The notes under the pieces were generated by a model. That model did no database searches, was not told the DNA's origin, and saw only the letters and a list, made by a program, of their open reading frames with translations. From contig NW_020126816.1 in assembly GCF_002994745.2 (NCBI RefSeq), positions 124,001 to 188,000 on the forward strand: a DNA stretch of 64,000 nucleotides. The letters run 5' to 3'. The DNA is from Rosa chinensis (lineage: Eukaryota; Streptophyta; Magnoliopsida; Rosales; Rosaceae). Shown piece after piece: positions 1 through 10,579 of the stretch (position 1 is its first letter; each line of letters starts with the position of its first letter). The translations under genes were made by a program, and so were the position numbers.

Positions 1-409
1 TGAATACGAACTTCTTTTCTGCGATTCTTCTACACTCTTCCGGAACCTTCTTGAGTAATCCTTATCTAACAGGGACTCCTTATCACACTAGGATTCCTTA
101 TCTGAGTAGAATTGGGTTTCCCTGTTCAAGTAGAACTTCTAATTTCCGCGACTTAAGAGTTTGAATCCAAGTCAGCTTCTGATTCCTACTCCAACTAGGA
201 TTCCTTTTCCTAGTCAAACTGGGAGAACTTCCATTTCTTCATTTCTTTCCATTTCTGCGCCACTTGTGCCTTCCTTAGTCATTTTTGGACTTTGAGACTC
301 CATTTTACCTGTAAAACACTAACTAAGTTAAATTGATCGAGATAAAGGAAATAACTTAGCAAAATATAGGGTTTAAACATTATAAACGTCGCATTTCATG
401 CTCCTATCA
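1..409 (-). repeat. LTR head of a third retrotransposon family (F)
   Basis: Read on the minus strand, this starts at 409 with TGATAGGAGCATGAAATGCG, the start pattern of the other LTRs here. It then diverges from group A and group B/C after about 30 bases, so it is a separate family. The remainder lies left of the window. The bases just right of it, attca (410-414), would be one copy of its target duplication; the partner is outside the window. No open reading frame of note. Confidence 0.6.
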
Positions 410-447
410 ATTCACAATGCAACAAGTGATTTTTCAATCCCCGGCAA
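410..447 (-). mobile_element. Remnant of host element X: start of leader and 3' half of PBS
   Basis: On the minus strand this reads ttgccggggattg followed by aaaaatcacttgttgc, the same as the bases just after the 5' LTR in A0, A2 and E. It begins in the middle of the PBS. The simplest reading is that A-rev1 (448 onward) inserted into the PBS of X with ggcaa (443-447) as the left target copy, and that F inserted 38 bases further into the leader. A 13-base deletion of the PBS in a recombined LTR pair is the alternative. Confidence 0.55.
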
Positions 448-2823
448 TGATGTCGCTTTTGGGAAGCGACCAATTTAACCCTGAAATGTCATTAGTAGTA
501 TAAAGTAAATAGGGATCGTTCTATTCCGGGGATTGAGGGTACACCTGTCATTGTCAAACAATTAAACAATTAAAATTAAAACAAAGTATAATATTTACAA
601 AAATATAACAAAATATATACATATTTACGAAAAAGGGGGGATTTTTGATTTTTGGTTTTCTAGTTTTAAACTAAGTTAAGAAAATAATTAAAATGCAAAA
701 ACATAAAAATATAAATGGGATGCAAGAACAAAGATCAAATTCGAAACTCATGATTAAAATTGATTCAAGTTCATCATTGTTCATCATAGTCATGCAAGAG
801 GAGTTGATCATGTGAAACGTTCATAAGCAAACAATTTCCCATATTTTACTTTCAATGCTAATTAACCTAAGCGAAAGCACCTAGATTAATTCTATCAAAC
901 ATGCAATCAAACCCTAGAAAGCTAGTCAATCATGTCATGTTTAACGCATTAAGCACCCAGAAAGGCTATCAACTCAAATGTGCAACTTAGTATGAAAAAG
1001 TCCACCTAATTGCAATCTTCTTTGATTAAATTCGGTTTTTGTACAAAACCTTTACTACTTATCGATTCAAGAACACAAAACCAAAAAGTTGATCCATGTT
1101 CTTAAATTCGTAGCAACATTCACATAAAAACCCTAAATGTTTCGAACCATTCAAGATTATCATACAAAAGATTTCTATCATTCAAATTTAATCAAACACT
1201 CACACAAAAGCAACCATAAATCGCAATATATGAATCTGAAAATTAACAATTAATCATAAAATTTCAGAAAACAACACTTGTTCATACATATGTGTCAACT
1301 AAGGCAAAACCAACGAAAATACAAAGCAAAGGTACAAGGAGAATCGGATTACACCGTGATGAAGATGAGATGAATGAAGTGATGAATGGACTCTTGAATT
1401 TCGAAAGCAATCTCCAAGGGTGGTGATGGATGGTGTGCACGGCTTGTCTTCTTCTTCCTTGGCCTTGCTTGAACTTCGTGGTTGCCCTAGAGGATGGAGA
1501 TGAACACGGCTAGGCTAGGGAGAGTTTCTGATTTTTTTTTCTCAAAGTGTAAATGCAAAAGTGTGGAACTCCAAACGTTGAGAAGAGGGGAGGTTATATA
1601 GGGGACGGCCAACTTGGTCTCCAAGCCGTGAATTTCTTCTTTATTTTCCATGGAATTAATCTGAAAATGCCACATAGTTTCCTCCAATGATAGCTTGCCA
1701 CATAAGCCCTATGAGGTGGTGCAACCAATCACAAAATTCTCTTTTAATTCCCTAGAAATATTGCCGAAATTCCTTGAGATAATTTCTGATTTTTCTTGTT
1801 TAATTTCGGCCAACTTCCTTTAGGAATTCTAGGAATGAATCTAGACTCCTTTTTAGCCGTTTCTTGGTTCCCACCTTTTTCTCTTTCCTTAAAACTCTCT
1901 TAGAAAATATCTTTGCCGAAATCTTCTAGGTTCTTCTTTGATTCACATGGCAATTCTCTCTCCTTCCTTGTATTTCTCACGGCAATCCCTAGCTTCTCTC
2001 TCTCTTTAAACGGCAAAGGCTCAAGATAACTCTTCCAAGAATATCTCATTCCAAGAAAATCTCCCTAGAAAATCTCCACCGAAATCTTCTTATTATTTTC
2101 TGATTTTCCACGTCATCTTCCTTGTTTCTCTCTAGGATTTCATGGCAAAACATCTTTAGGGCTAGGGTTTGCGTCACAAACCCTAGTTCCATGGGCCTTT
2201 GTGGGCTTTTATCCAAGTAGCCGAAAATCCAACAAGTCTTGAGAGTTTTTGGGCCTCCATGCGTCACCTCTATGCCAAGTCATCTTCTAGAGTCTTCAAG
2301 AAGCTTCTCTCATGCCATGTCACTTTATTAATTCGATCTCCATTCATGGTTGGCTCAAGAGTCTTGTTTTGGCAAGCTTTCCTTTTCTGGACAGGGTTTC
2401 CTGGTTGGACCAGGAAAACTTCTTTTCTTCATTTCTGCTCATTTGTGCTTCCCTTTGTACTTCATCTTGTCTCCCTCCAACGTTGGCTATCTTCTCTCTC
2501 CATTTGTGAGCTCATTTCAGCTCATTTGTGACAAGGACCTGAAAATAGAAACTAGTAAGAAAAATAGAAACTTTCCTAAAATGAAAAATGGCAACTTTCC
2601 TAAACTGAAAATGGGAAACTTTCTAAAAATGAAAAATAGAAACTACTGAAAATGGAAACTTACTAAAAATGATAAATAGAAACTACAAAAATAGAAACTT
2701 TCTACAAATAGGAACTTTCCCAATCAAAGAATGGAAACTTTCCTAAACAGGGTTTTATTAAGGAAATAACGCAGAAAATGCAGGGAAAAGCAAGTAAAAC
2801 GTCGCATTAAAATGCTCCTATCA
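448..2823 (-). repeat. Group A LTR, 3' LTR of A-rev1
   Basis: A full-length 2376-base group A LTR on the minus strand, running from the head at 2823 (revcomp of gctcctatca) to the terminal hairpin (GTCGCTT/AAGCGAC) and tgatgtcgc at 448. The U3 TATA motif lies at 1595-1600 on the minus strand. The 3' PPT sits immediately right of the head (2824-2838), so this is the 3' LTR of an element whose body extends to the right. It closely resembles the LTR of H (56172-58327). Confidence 0.85.
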
Positions 2824-4148
2824 AATTCCCCCACACTTAGCTTTTGCTAGTCCCTTAGCAAAATCACACTAAGACACACACTAAGACTCAACGAAAATTT
2901 AAAGACTTGACACAAAACAGACTCTATTGCCCTTTAACTATTTGTCTCAGCAATCTCTTACTTTCACAACACCAAGATTAGCACTTAACCAAGATTCAAT
3001 GTTTAAGCATTCGAGAGTTAATTGAAACACATAATTTACACATACACAAGTAGGACTTGGTTGTAACAATGGTGATGGTTTCTGTTAAGCATGTTTCAGA
3101 CAAGTATGATCCAAATCCTCACAAGGTATATCCACTCTTTCTTCTCTCAGAATTCAAGGCAATGCTTAAAAGCTTATACACTCAAGTATATGTGAAAGAT
3201 AGCAAGTATATCACATAATGTAAGAAACGAAAGCACATGTACAATTTTCTTTTAAAGATCTCATGAAGGATACCAACTACTTGCACAGATGGACCCAAGC
3301 CATAGGTTCAACTCTTGTAACTCATCTCCACATCAAGGGCTGTCCCATCTTAAGGATCAAGAAGGTCTTCTCAAAGGTTGTAATGGGGCCAAGGCTCAAG
3401 GTTTTAAGAAATGAAGGGTAAGGATTTATCAAAGTGTCCTAAAAACCTAGCAGAGCACATGTAAAAGTAGAGACCACAAGAAATCCACCAATGCATTGCA
3501 AAAACGTCAATTCCCCTAGAGGTAACATAAAAGGGGCCTAGTGTCTCCATGTTGGGCCCAATCTTCATTGTAAACTTCCCCTGAACTATAGTGAATGGAC
3601 AAAGGTCAAATTTTTCTTTAATAGGCCTTCATTTCAAAGTAAACTCCAAAATCACTAAGTATGGGGGACTAAAATCCATAAATATTTCTTTCTTTTCTTT
3701 TCTAGCCGTACATTTTTTCTTTTCTTTTCATTTTTCACGGCTTTCACATATTTTTTTTTCTTTATGGACAAGTCTACCCCCACACTTGAACTTTAACCTC
3801 TTCTCAATTTCCATCCTTAGCACCAAACCCATGTAGTATGTCTCAAAAGATAGCTCCACTAAGTTCTTAGAACAAAGGGTAGGGTTGTTACTATACTAAG
3901 CTTCATGGTTAAGGATTTTAGGGTGATGAACGAAAAGGCTTAATGTAGGCTCAAAGGGGCTTATCTAGGGGAGTCCCACGACGGGCACAAATGGGGACAC
4001 AAGTTTATATGGCAATGGTGGTAATTCCTAGGATGCCTCTATCCCTTCCAGAATCAGGGCCATGTATTGATATAACGTCTTAACAAGCACAAGAGCGAAT
4101 TCTAGCATTCTCTAGTCCATCAAACTTAATCTATGGCAAGTAGTCAAT
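2824..4148 (-). mobile_element. 3' noncoding region of A-rev1, cut by A0
   Basis: Minus-strand 3' end of a group A element, nearly the same as 58328-59632 in H. It holds the LTR-adjacent PPT (2824-2838) and the second internal PPT (3774-3787), plus the conserved block around cccgtcgtgggactcccc. It stops at 4148, where A0 begins; H continues past the same point with tcaatcaagatg, so tcaat (4144-4148) is the left target copy of A0. The right continuation of A-rev1 is missing from the window. No coding capacity. Confidence 0.75.
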
Positions 4149-6528
4149 TGATAGGAGCATTTTAATGCGACGTTTTACTCGCTTTTCCCTGCATTTTCTG
4201 CGTTATTTCCTTAATAAAACCCTGTTTAGGAAAGTTTCCATTCTTTGATTGGGAAAGTTCCTATTTGTAGAAAGTTTCTATTTTTGTAGTTTCTATTTAT
4301 CATTTTTAGTAAGTTTCCATTTTCAGTAATTTCTATTTTTCATTTTTTAGAAAGTTTCCATTTTCAGTTTAGGAAAGTTGCCATTTTTCATTTTAGGAAA
4401 GTTTCTATTTTTCTTACTAGTTTCTATTTTCAGGACCTCCAAGCTAGAAAGTGGAAATGAACTCACAAATGGAAAGAGGAGCTTGCGATCACCAAGGGGA
4501 GCAAAGATGAAGAACAATGAGCCACAGAAATGAGCAGAAATGAAGAAAAGAAGTTTTCCTGGTCCAACCAGGAAACCCTGCGAAAATGAGGAAAGCCCAC
4601 CAATGAAGTTTCCAACGTTACTATGAAAAAGAAATGGAAAAATAAAGTGTTGTGACGTTGGAAGATGACATGGCATAGAAGTGACGCATGGAGGCCCAAA
4701 AACTCTCAAGACTTGTTGGATTTTCGGCTAATTGGATAAAAGCCCACCAAAGCCCATGGAACTAGGGTTTGTGACGCAAACCCTAGCACTAAAGTTGTTG
4801 TTGCCGTGAATTTGCAAGAGAGAAACAAGGAGGTGGCGTCCAAGAAAATCAGAAATTAAAAGGAGATTTTCTAGGGTTATTTTTATGGAAATAAATCAAG
4901 AGATAAACCCTAGAGACTCCTAGCCGTCCAAGCAAGAGAGAAACAAGGAATTGCCGTGCAAAATAAAAGAGAAACCCTAGAGAATTCGGCCAAGGGATAA
5001 TGAAGAGAGAAACTAGGGTTTTGCCGTGTGGAAAATCAGAAATTCAAGAGAGATTTCGTGGAGATTTCTTAGGGAGCTTTTAAAGGAAAGAGAATATGTG
5101 TTGAACACAAAAAGCTCTCAAAGGAGTCTAGGTTCGTCCCCCTTTATTCTCTAAATATATTGTTGCCGAAATTAGTGAAGGAAATCAGAAAATATCTATA
5201 TATATTTCGGCAAGATTATTTAGGGAATTAATTCTGGAATTTTGTGATTGGTTGCACCACCTCATAGGGCTTATGTGGCACGAAATCATTGGAGGAAATT
5301 ATGTGGAGGAAGCAAGCTATTGCCGTGAGTTTCTCTAGGGTTTTACACGGCTTGAAGACCTAGAAGCCGTCCCCTATATATTCCTCTCTTCTCTCAACGT
5401 CAAGAGTTCCCACTTTTGCGTTTACACTTTGAAGAAAAATCAGAAAACTCTCTCTAGCCTAGCCGTGTTCATCTCCATCCTCTAGGGCAACCACGAAGTT
5501 CAAGCAAGGCCAAGGAAGAAGAAGACAAGCCGTGTACATCATCCATCACCATCCTTGAAGATTGCTTTCGAAATTCAAGAGACCATTCATCACTTCATTC
5601 ATCTCATCTTCATCACGGTGTAATCCGATTCTCCTTGTACCTTTGCTTTGTATTTTCGTTGGTTTTGCCTTAGTTGACACATATGTATGAACAAGTGTTG
5701 TTTTCTGAAATTTTATGATTAATTGTTAATTTTCAGATTCATATATTGCGATTTATGGTTGCTTTTGTGTGAGTGTTTGATTAAATTTGAATGATAGAAA
5801 TCTTTTGTATGATAATCTTGAATGGTTCGAAACATTTAGGGTTTTTATGTGAATGTTGCTACGAGTTTGAGAACATGAATCAACTTTTTGGTTTTGTGTT
5901 CTTGAATCAATAAGTAGTAAAGGTTTTGTACAAAAACCGAATTTAATCAAAGAAGATTGCAATTAGGTGGACTTTTTCATACTAAGTTGCACATTTGAGT
6001 TGATAGCCTTTCTAGGTGCTTAATGCGTTAAACATGACATGATTGACTAGCTTTCTAGGGTTTGATTGCATGTTTGATAGGAGTAATCTAGGTGCTTTCA
6101 CTTAGGTTAATTAGCATTGAAAGTAAAATATGGGAAATTGTTTGCTTATGAACGTTTCACATGATCAACTCCTCTTGCATGACTATGATGAACAATGATG
6201 AACTTGAATCAATTTTAATCATGAGTTTCGAATTTGATCTTTGTTCTTACATCCCATTTATATTTTTATGTTTTTGCATTTTAATTATTCTTTACTTAGA
6301 TTTTATTTTCGGAAAAGAAAACCAAAAACCAAAAATCCCCCTTTTTCGTAAATATGTATATATTTTGTTATATTTTTGTAAATATTATACTTTGTTTTAA
6401 TTTTAATTGTTTAATTGTTTGACAATGACAGGCGTACCCTCAATCCCCGGAATAGAACGATCCCTATTTACTTTATACTACTAATGACATTTCAGGGTTA
6501 AATTGGTCGCTCAACAAAAGCGACATCA
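4149..6528 (+). repeat. 5' LTR of A0 (2380 bp)
   Basis: Starts TGATAGGAGCATTTTAATGC and ends aaaagcgacatca, followed by the PBS. U3 holds an AGGAAAGTTTCTATTTT-like repeat array (about 4217-4437), two perfect palindromes (4555-4575 and 4762-4786), at least eight telobox-like motifs across the LTR, and a TATA motif (5375-5380). The last 110 bases hold the anti-PBS segment and the terminal hairpin. Its U3 is close to the solo LTR at 7605; the part after the TATA box is more diverged. Confidence 0.88.
5375..5380 (+). promoter_or_regulatory. TATA box of the A0 LTR promoter
   Basis: A tatata motif in the context cccctatatattcc, about 1.23 kb into the LTR. It is present at the same place in every full group A LTR (8831, 14147, 20323 on plus; 1595, 37990, 43732, 57112 on minus). 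A start site about 30 bases downstream would mark the U3/R border. Activity is inferred from position and conservation only. Confidence 0.6.
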
Positions 6529-6554
6529 ATTTTTGGCGCCGTTGCCGGGGATTG
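6441..6554 (+). promoter_or_regulatory. Predicted U5-PBS RNA fold (anti-PBS, two inner stems)
   Basis: U5 bases 6441-6450 (CAATCCCCGG) are the exact reverse complement of PBS bases 6545-6554 (CCGGGGATTG). Enclosed are CCCT (6462-6465) with AGGG (6494-6497), and GTCGCT (6506-6511) with AGCGAC (6519-6524). The same three-stem layout occurs in A2 (16074-16187), C (31436-31549), D (50310-50424) and E (minus, 42546-42658). Pairing is seen in the sequence; that the RNA folds this way and that it controls primer loading are inferences. Confidence 0.6.
6534..6554 (+). other. Primer-binding site of A0 (tRNA-Asp type)
   Basis: TGGCGCCGTTGCCGGGG plus attg, five bases after the LTR end. The complement ends CGGCGCCA, matching the 3' end of plant tRNA-Asp, which is the primer known for Athila-like elements. 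Intact here. Confidence 0.85.
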
Positions 6555-7604
6555 AAAAATCACTTGTTAAATATGTGAATATATGTTTTGTTTTTATGTT
6601 GTGTTCGAAAAAAAAAAAAAAACTTACTTGTTAATTGTTCATAATTTGTTAGTTAATTAGTTAATTAATTACTTAGGTTGTTATTTATGTTGTTGAATAC
6701 GAATTTTTATTGTAAGTTGTAAATTAAAGAAGGAATAGGTGAAGTCGTGTTTATTAATATTGGCCTAAACCCCTTATTGGTACCTAGTCCAGGTCCCTTA
6801 AGGTTGAGGGCGGCCTTTATTAACATTCATTGAACTGTCTTCACACTTAGGATCTTTTTCATCCAAGTAAGTATAGCCTATGTGGGATGGTGTCTAGGAA
6901 AGGGGACAACGCTCATGACTGGTTCTTGAATCCAAAAGTGCGTGTAAATGGGCCTAAACCACATTGTGGGAGTAGCTCATGCCAAAATGGATTCTACCTC
7001 TCGTGGTCGCCCTCCCCTACCTGGCCATTTCAGTAAGGTTGCCCAAAGGATGTAGGAGGGACTTTGTGTCTAGACGACTATACTTGGGCCGCACGTCCTC
7101 TTGATTTACCGCTTGGAATTGAATTTGAAATCAATGATATAGATAATAAATGAAAATATTGTGATTCACTAAGGTATATTGGATTAAACATAGTCTTGAA
7201 AAGGGTAGCTGTTTCAGTCCCATTGCACATCGAGACTCCCTGTTCCCGTACCTAAGTGTTGAAAATAATTGTAAAGAAAAGGAAGAAAAACAAATATTTG
7301 TAAGTATTTTCGTAAAAAAAAAAAAAAAAAAAAAGAAGAAGAAAAAAAAAAAAGAAGAAGAAAAAAAAAAAAGAGAAGTGTACAAAGTGTGACGTTTTGT
7401 TGTGTAAAAGTTGTGTTTAAAATGTGTCTAATCTTGTTAAACAAAAGAAATGTAAAGAATTAATTGTAAATATTGTTAACTTCTTGATTGTTATAAGTGT
7501 GTAAAATCGTATGAGTAGATAAGGGCCCTTTTGTTAATATTGGCCTTAACCCTTCATTAGTGCCTTTCTAAGGTCTTATGAGGTTGAGGGCGGCTTTTAT
7601 TAGC
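6555..7604 (+). mobile_element. 5' leader of A0, first part
   Basis: Noncoding. It holds one copy of the conserved leader module (about 6750-7106, from ttaatattggcctaaacc to the gccgcacgtcc region) and the block ggtagctgtttcagtcccat (7204 onward) shared with A2, C and E. An A-rich tract with GAA units lies at about 7314-7376. The start of a second module copy (7540-7604) is cut by the solo LTR. Confidence 0.65.
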
Positions 7605-9985
7605 TGATAGGAGCATTTTAATGCGACGTTTTACTCGCTTTTCCCTGCATTTTCTGCGTTATTTCCTTAATAAAACCCTGTTTAGGAAAGTTTCCATTCT
7701 TTGATTGGGAAAGTTCCTATTTGTAGAAAGTTTCTATTTTTGTAGTTTCTATTTATCATTTTTAGTAAGTTTCCATTTTCAGTAATTTCTATTTTTCATT
7801 TTTTAGAAAGTTTCCATTTTCAGTTTAGGAAAGTTGCCATTTTTCATTTTACGAAAGTTTCTATTTTTCTTACTAGTTTCTATTTTCAGGACCTCCGAGC
7901 TAGAAAGTGGAAATGAACTCACAAATGGAAAGAGGAGCTTGCGATCACCAAGGGGAGCAAAGATGAAGAACAATGAGCCACAGAAATGAGCAGAAATGAA
8001 GAAAAGAAGTTTTCCTGGTCCAACCAGGAAACCCTGCGAAAATGAGGAAAGCCCACCAATGAAGTTTCCAACGTTACTATGAAAAAGAAATGGAAAAATA
8101 AAGTGTTGTGACGTTGGAAGATGACATGGCATAGAAGTGACGCATGGAGGCCCAAAAACTCTCAAGACTTGTTGGATTTTCGGCTAATTGGATAAAAGCC
8201 CACCAAAGCCCATGGAACTAGGGTTTGTGACGCAAACCCTAGCACTAAAGTTGTTGTTGCCGTGAATTTGCAAGAGAGAAACAAGGAGGTGGCGTCCAAG
8301 AAAATCAGAAATTAAAAGGAGATTTTCTAGGGTTATTTTTATGGAAATAAATCAAGAGATAAACCCTAGAGACTCCTAGCCGTCCAAGCAAGAGAGAAAC
8401 AAGGAATTGTCGTGCAAAATAAAAGAGAAACCCTAGAGATTTCGGCCAAGGGATAATGAAGAGAGAAACTAGGGTTTTGCCGTGTGGAAAATCAGAAATT
8501 CAAGAGAGATTTCGTGGAGATTTCTTAGGGAGCTTTTAAAGGAAAGAGAATATGTGTTGAACACAAAAAGCTCTCAAAGGAGTCTAGGTTCGTCCCCCTT
8601 TATTCTCTAAATATATTGTTGCCGAAATTGGTGAAGGAAATCAGAAAATATCTCTATATATTTCGGCAAGATTATTTAGGGAATTAATTCTAGAATTTTG
8701 TGATTGGTTGCACCACCTCATAGGGCTTATGTGGCACGAAATCATTGGAGGAAATTATGTGGAGGAAGCAAGCTATTGCCGTGAGTTTCTCTAGGGTTTT
8801 ACACGGCTTGAAGACCTAGAAGCCGTCCCCTATATATTCCTCTCTTCTCTCAACGTCGAGGGGTTCCGAGTTCCATTTTTTACGTTCTACATTTGAGAAA
8901 TAATTCAGAAAACTCTCTAGCTTAGCCGTGCTCCTCTCCATCCTCTAGGGCAACCACGAAGTGCAAGCAAGGCCATTGAAGAAGAAGACAAGCCGTGCAT
9001 ACCATCCACCCTCCACCTTGAAGATTGCTTTCGAAATTCAAGAGACCACATCATCACTTCATCCATCTCATCTTCATCACGGTGTAATCCGATTCTCCTT
9101 GTACCTTTGCTTTGTAATTTTCGTTGGTTTGCCTTAGTTGACACTTATGTATGAACAAGTATTGATTTCTGAAATTTTATGATTAATTGTTAATTTTCAG
9201 ATTCATATATTGTGATTTATGGTTGCTTTTGTGTAAGTGTTTGATTGAATTTGCATGATAGAAATCGTTTGTATGATAATCTTGAATGGTTCGAAACATT
9301 TAGGGTTTTTATGTGAATGTTGCTACGAATTTGAGAACATGAATCAACTTTTTGGTTTTGTGTTCTTGAATCAACAAGTAGTAAAGGTTTTGTACAAAAA
9401 CCGAAATTTAATCAAAGGAGATTGCAATTAGGTGAACTTTTTCATACTAAGTTGCACATTTGAATTGATAGCCTTTCTAGATGCTTAATGCGTTGAACAT
9501 GACATGATTGACTAGCTTTCTAGGGTTTGATTGCATGTTTGATAGAATTAATCTAGGTGCTTTCACTTAGGTTAATTAGCATTGAAGTAAAATATGGGAA
9601 ATTGTTTGCTTAGAACGTTTCACATGATCAATTCCTCTTGCATGACTATGATGAACAATGATGAACTTGAATTAACTTTGATTATAAATTCCGATTTGAT
9701 CTTTGTTCGTGCATTTCATTTGCATTTTTATGTTTTTGCATTTTAATTGTTTTCTTTACTTAGTTTAATTTCCGAAAATCAAAACCAAAAATCCCCCTAA
9801 TTTCGTAAATATGTATATATTTTGTTATATTTTTGTAAATATTATACTTTGTTTTAATTTTAATTGTTTAATTGTTTGATAATGACAGGTGTACCCTCAA
9901 TCCCCGGAATAGAACGATCCCTATTTACTTTATACTACTAATGACATTTCTGGGTTAAATTGGTCGCTTCCCAAAAGCGACATCA
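7605..9985 (+). repeat. Solo group A LTR in the A0 leader
   Basis: A complete 2381-base LTR, TGATAGGAGC to gcgacatca, flanked by perfect 5-base target duplications ttagc (7600-7604 and 9986-9990), with no PBS after it and no PPT before it. The leader of A0 resumes directly after the second ttagc, aligning with the unbroken leader of C near 31920-31950. This is the product of insertion followed by LTR-LTR recombination that removed the internal region. U3 palindromes at 8011-8031 and about 8218-8242; TATA at 8831-8836. Confidence 0.92.
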
Positions 9986-10579
9986 TTAGCATTTGGAGAA
10001 CTGTCTAACACATGAGTTCTTTTCAAGCTGAGTAAGGGGCATATAGGTGGTGTCTTAGGTTGAGACCCTGGGTGATGGGTTCAAATTGGATCTCAGAGAT
10101 ACTATAGACTGTGCGTAAACCACAATGTGGGAGTAGCCAATAGGGGCCTAAACCTCAATGAGGGAGTAGCCTCCGTAGTGTCACCAAAATGAGTCCTCCC
10201 TCTCACTTACCTCTTAATCTGGCCATCTAGCCTTCTGAAACAAAGGAAAGCGACTTATGTCTAGGCGACTATCCCTAGATCGTATCTCACCAATAGTAGT
10301 GGTTTCTATTGGGCTCGACTTACAACTTGTAATCAATTGAGATATTAACTTTATTTTGTAAAGATAATAAGATACTTGAACATAACCTCCACTTGTAAAT
10401 TGTGTTGTTTTGTACAATTTTATACTTGTATAAATCATAAATAGTAAAGTCGTGAATAGTAACTTGTGAATAGTGACTCGTGAATAGTAAGGTTGATGTA
10501 TAAACCACTAATTTGTAATTAGTTTACTTTATACTTTGCTAACTTCTGTGAATTTTGATGATGTTCAGGAATCCTATGA
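9986..10579 (+). mobile_element. 5' leader of A0, second part
   Basis: Continues the leader module interrupted at 7604: gagtaaggggcat, cctcaatgagggagtagcc, and the aaaatgagtcctccctc to atctggccat segment, closely matching 31930-32250 in C. Noncoding; it runs to the gag start codon at 10580. Confidence 0.65.

Noticed and set aside
4347..4709. A 120-residue minus-strand frame repeated in several group A LTRs (also 7803-8165, 13038-13481) and similar frames in H and A-rev1
   Set aside because: It lies antisense in U3 over the repeat array; its repetition reflects LTR copy number. Frames shift and end differently between copies, and no domain is recognisable.
5630..6440. Possible leader intron in R-U5: a GTGTAA-type donor (cggtgtaatcc in A, aagtgtaact in B/C) and a T-rich tract ending in ag before gtgtaccct
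   Set aside because: The donor fits the plant consensus poorly, and TGTAA also fits polyadenylation signals. The sequence alone cannot decide.
7314..7376. A-rich/GAA tract as a functional element
   Set aside because: Similar homopolymer tracts at different places in other copies (16910, 25320, 41266) vary freely; they look like slippage.
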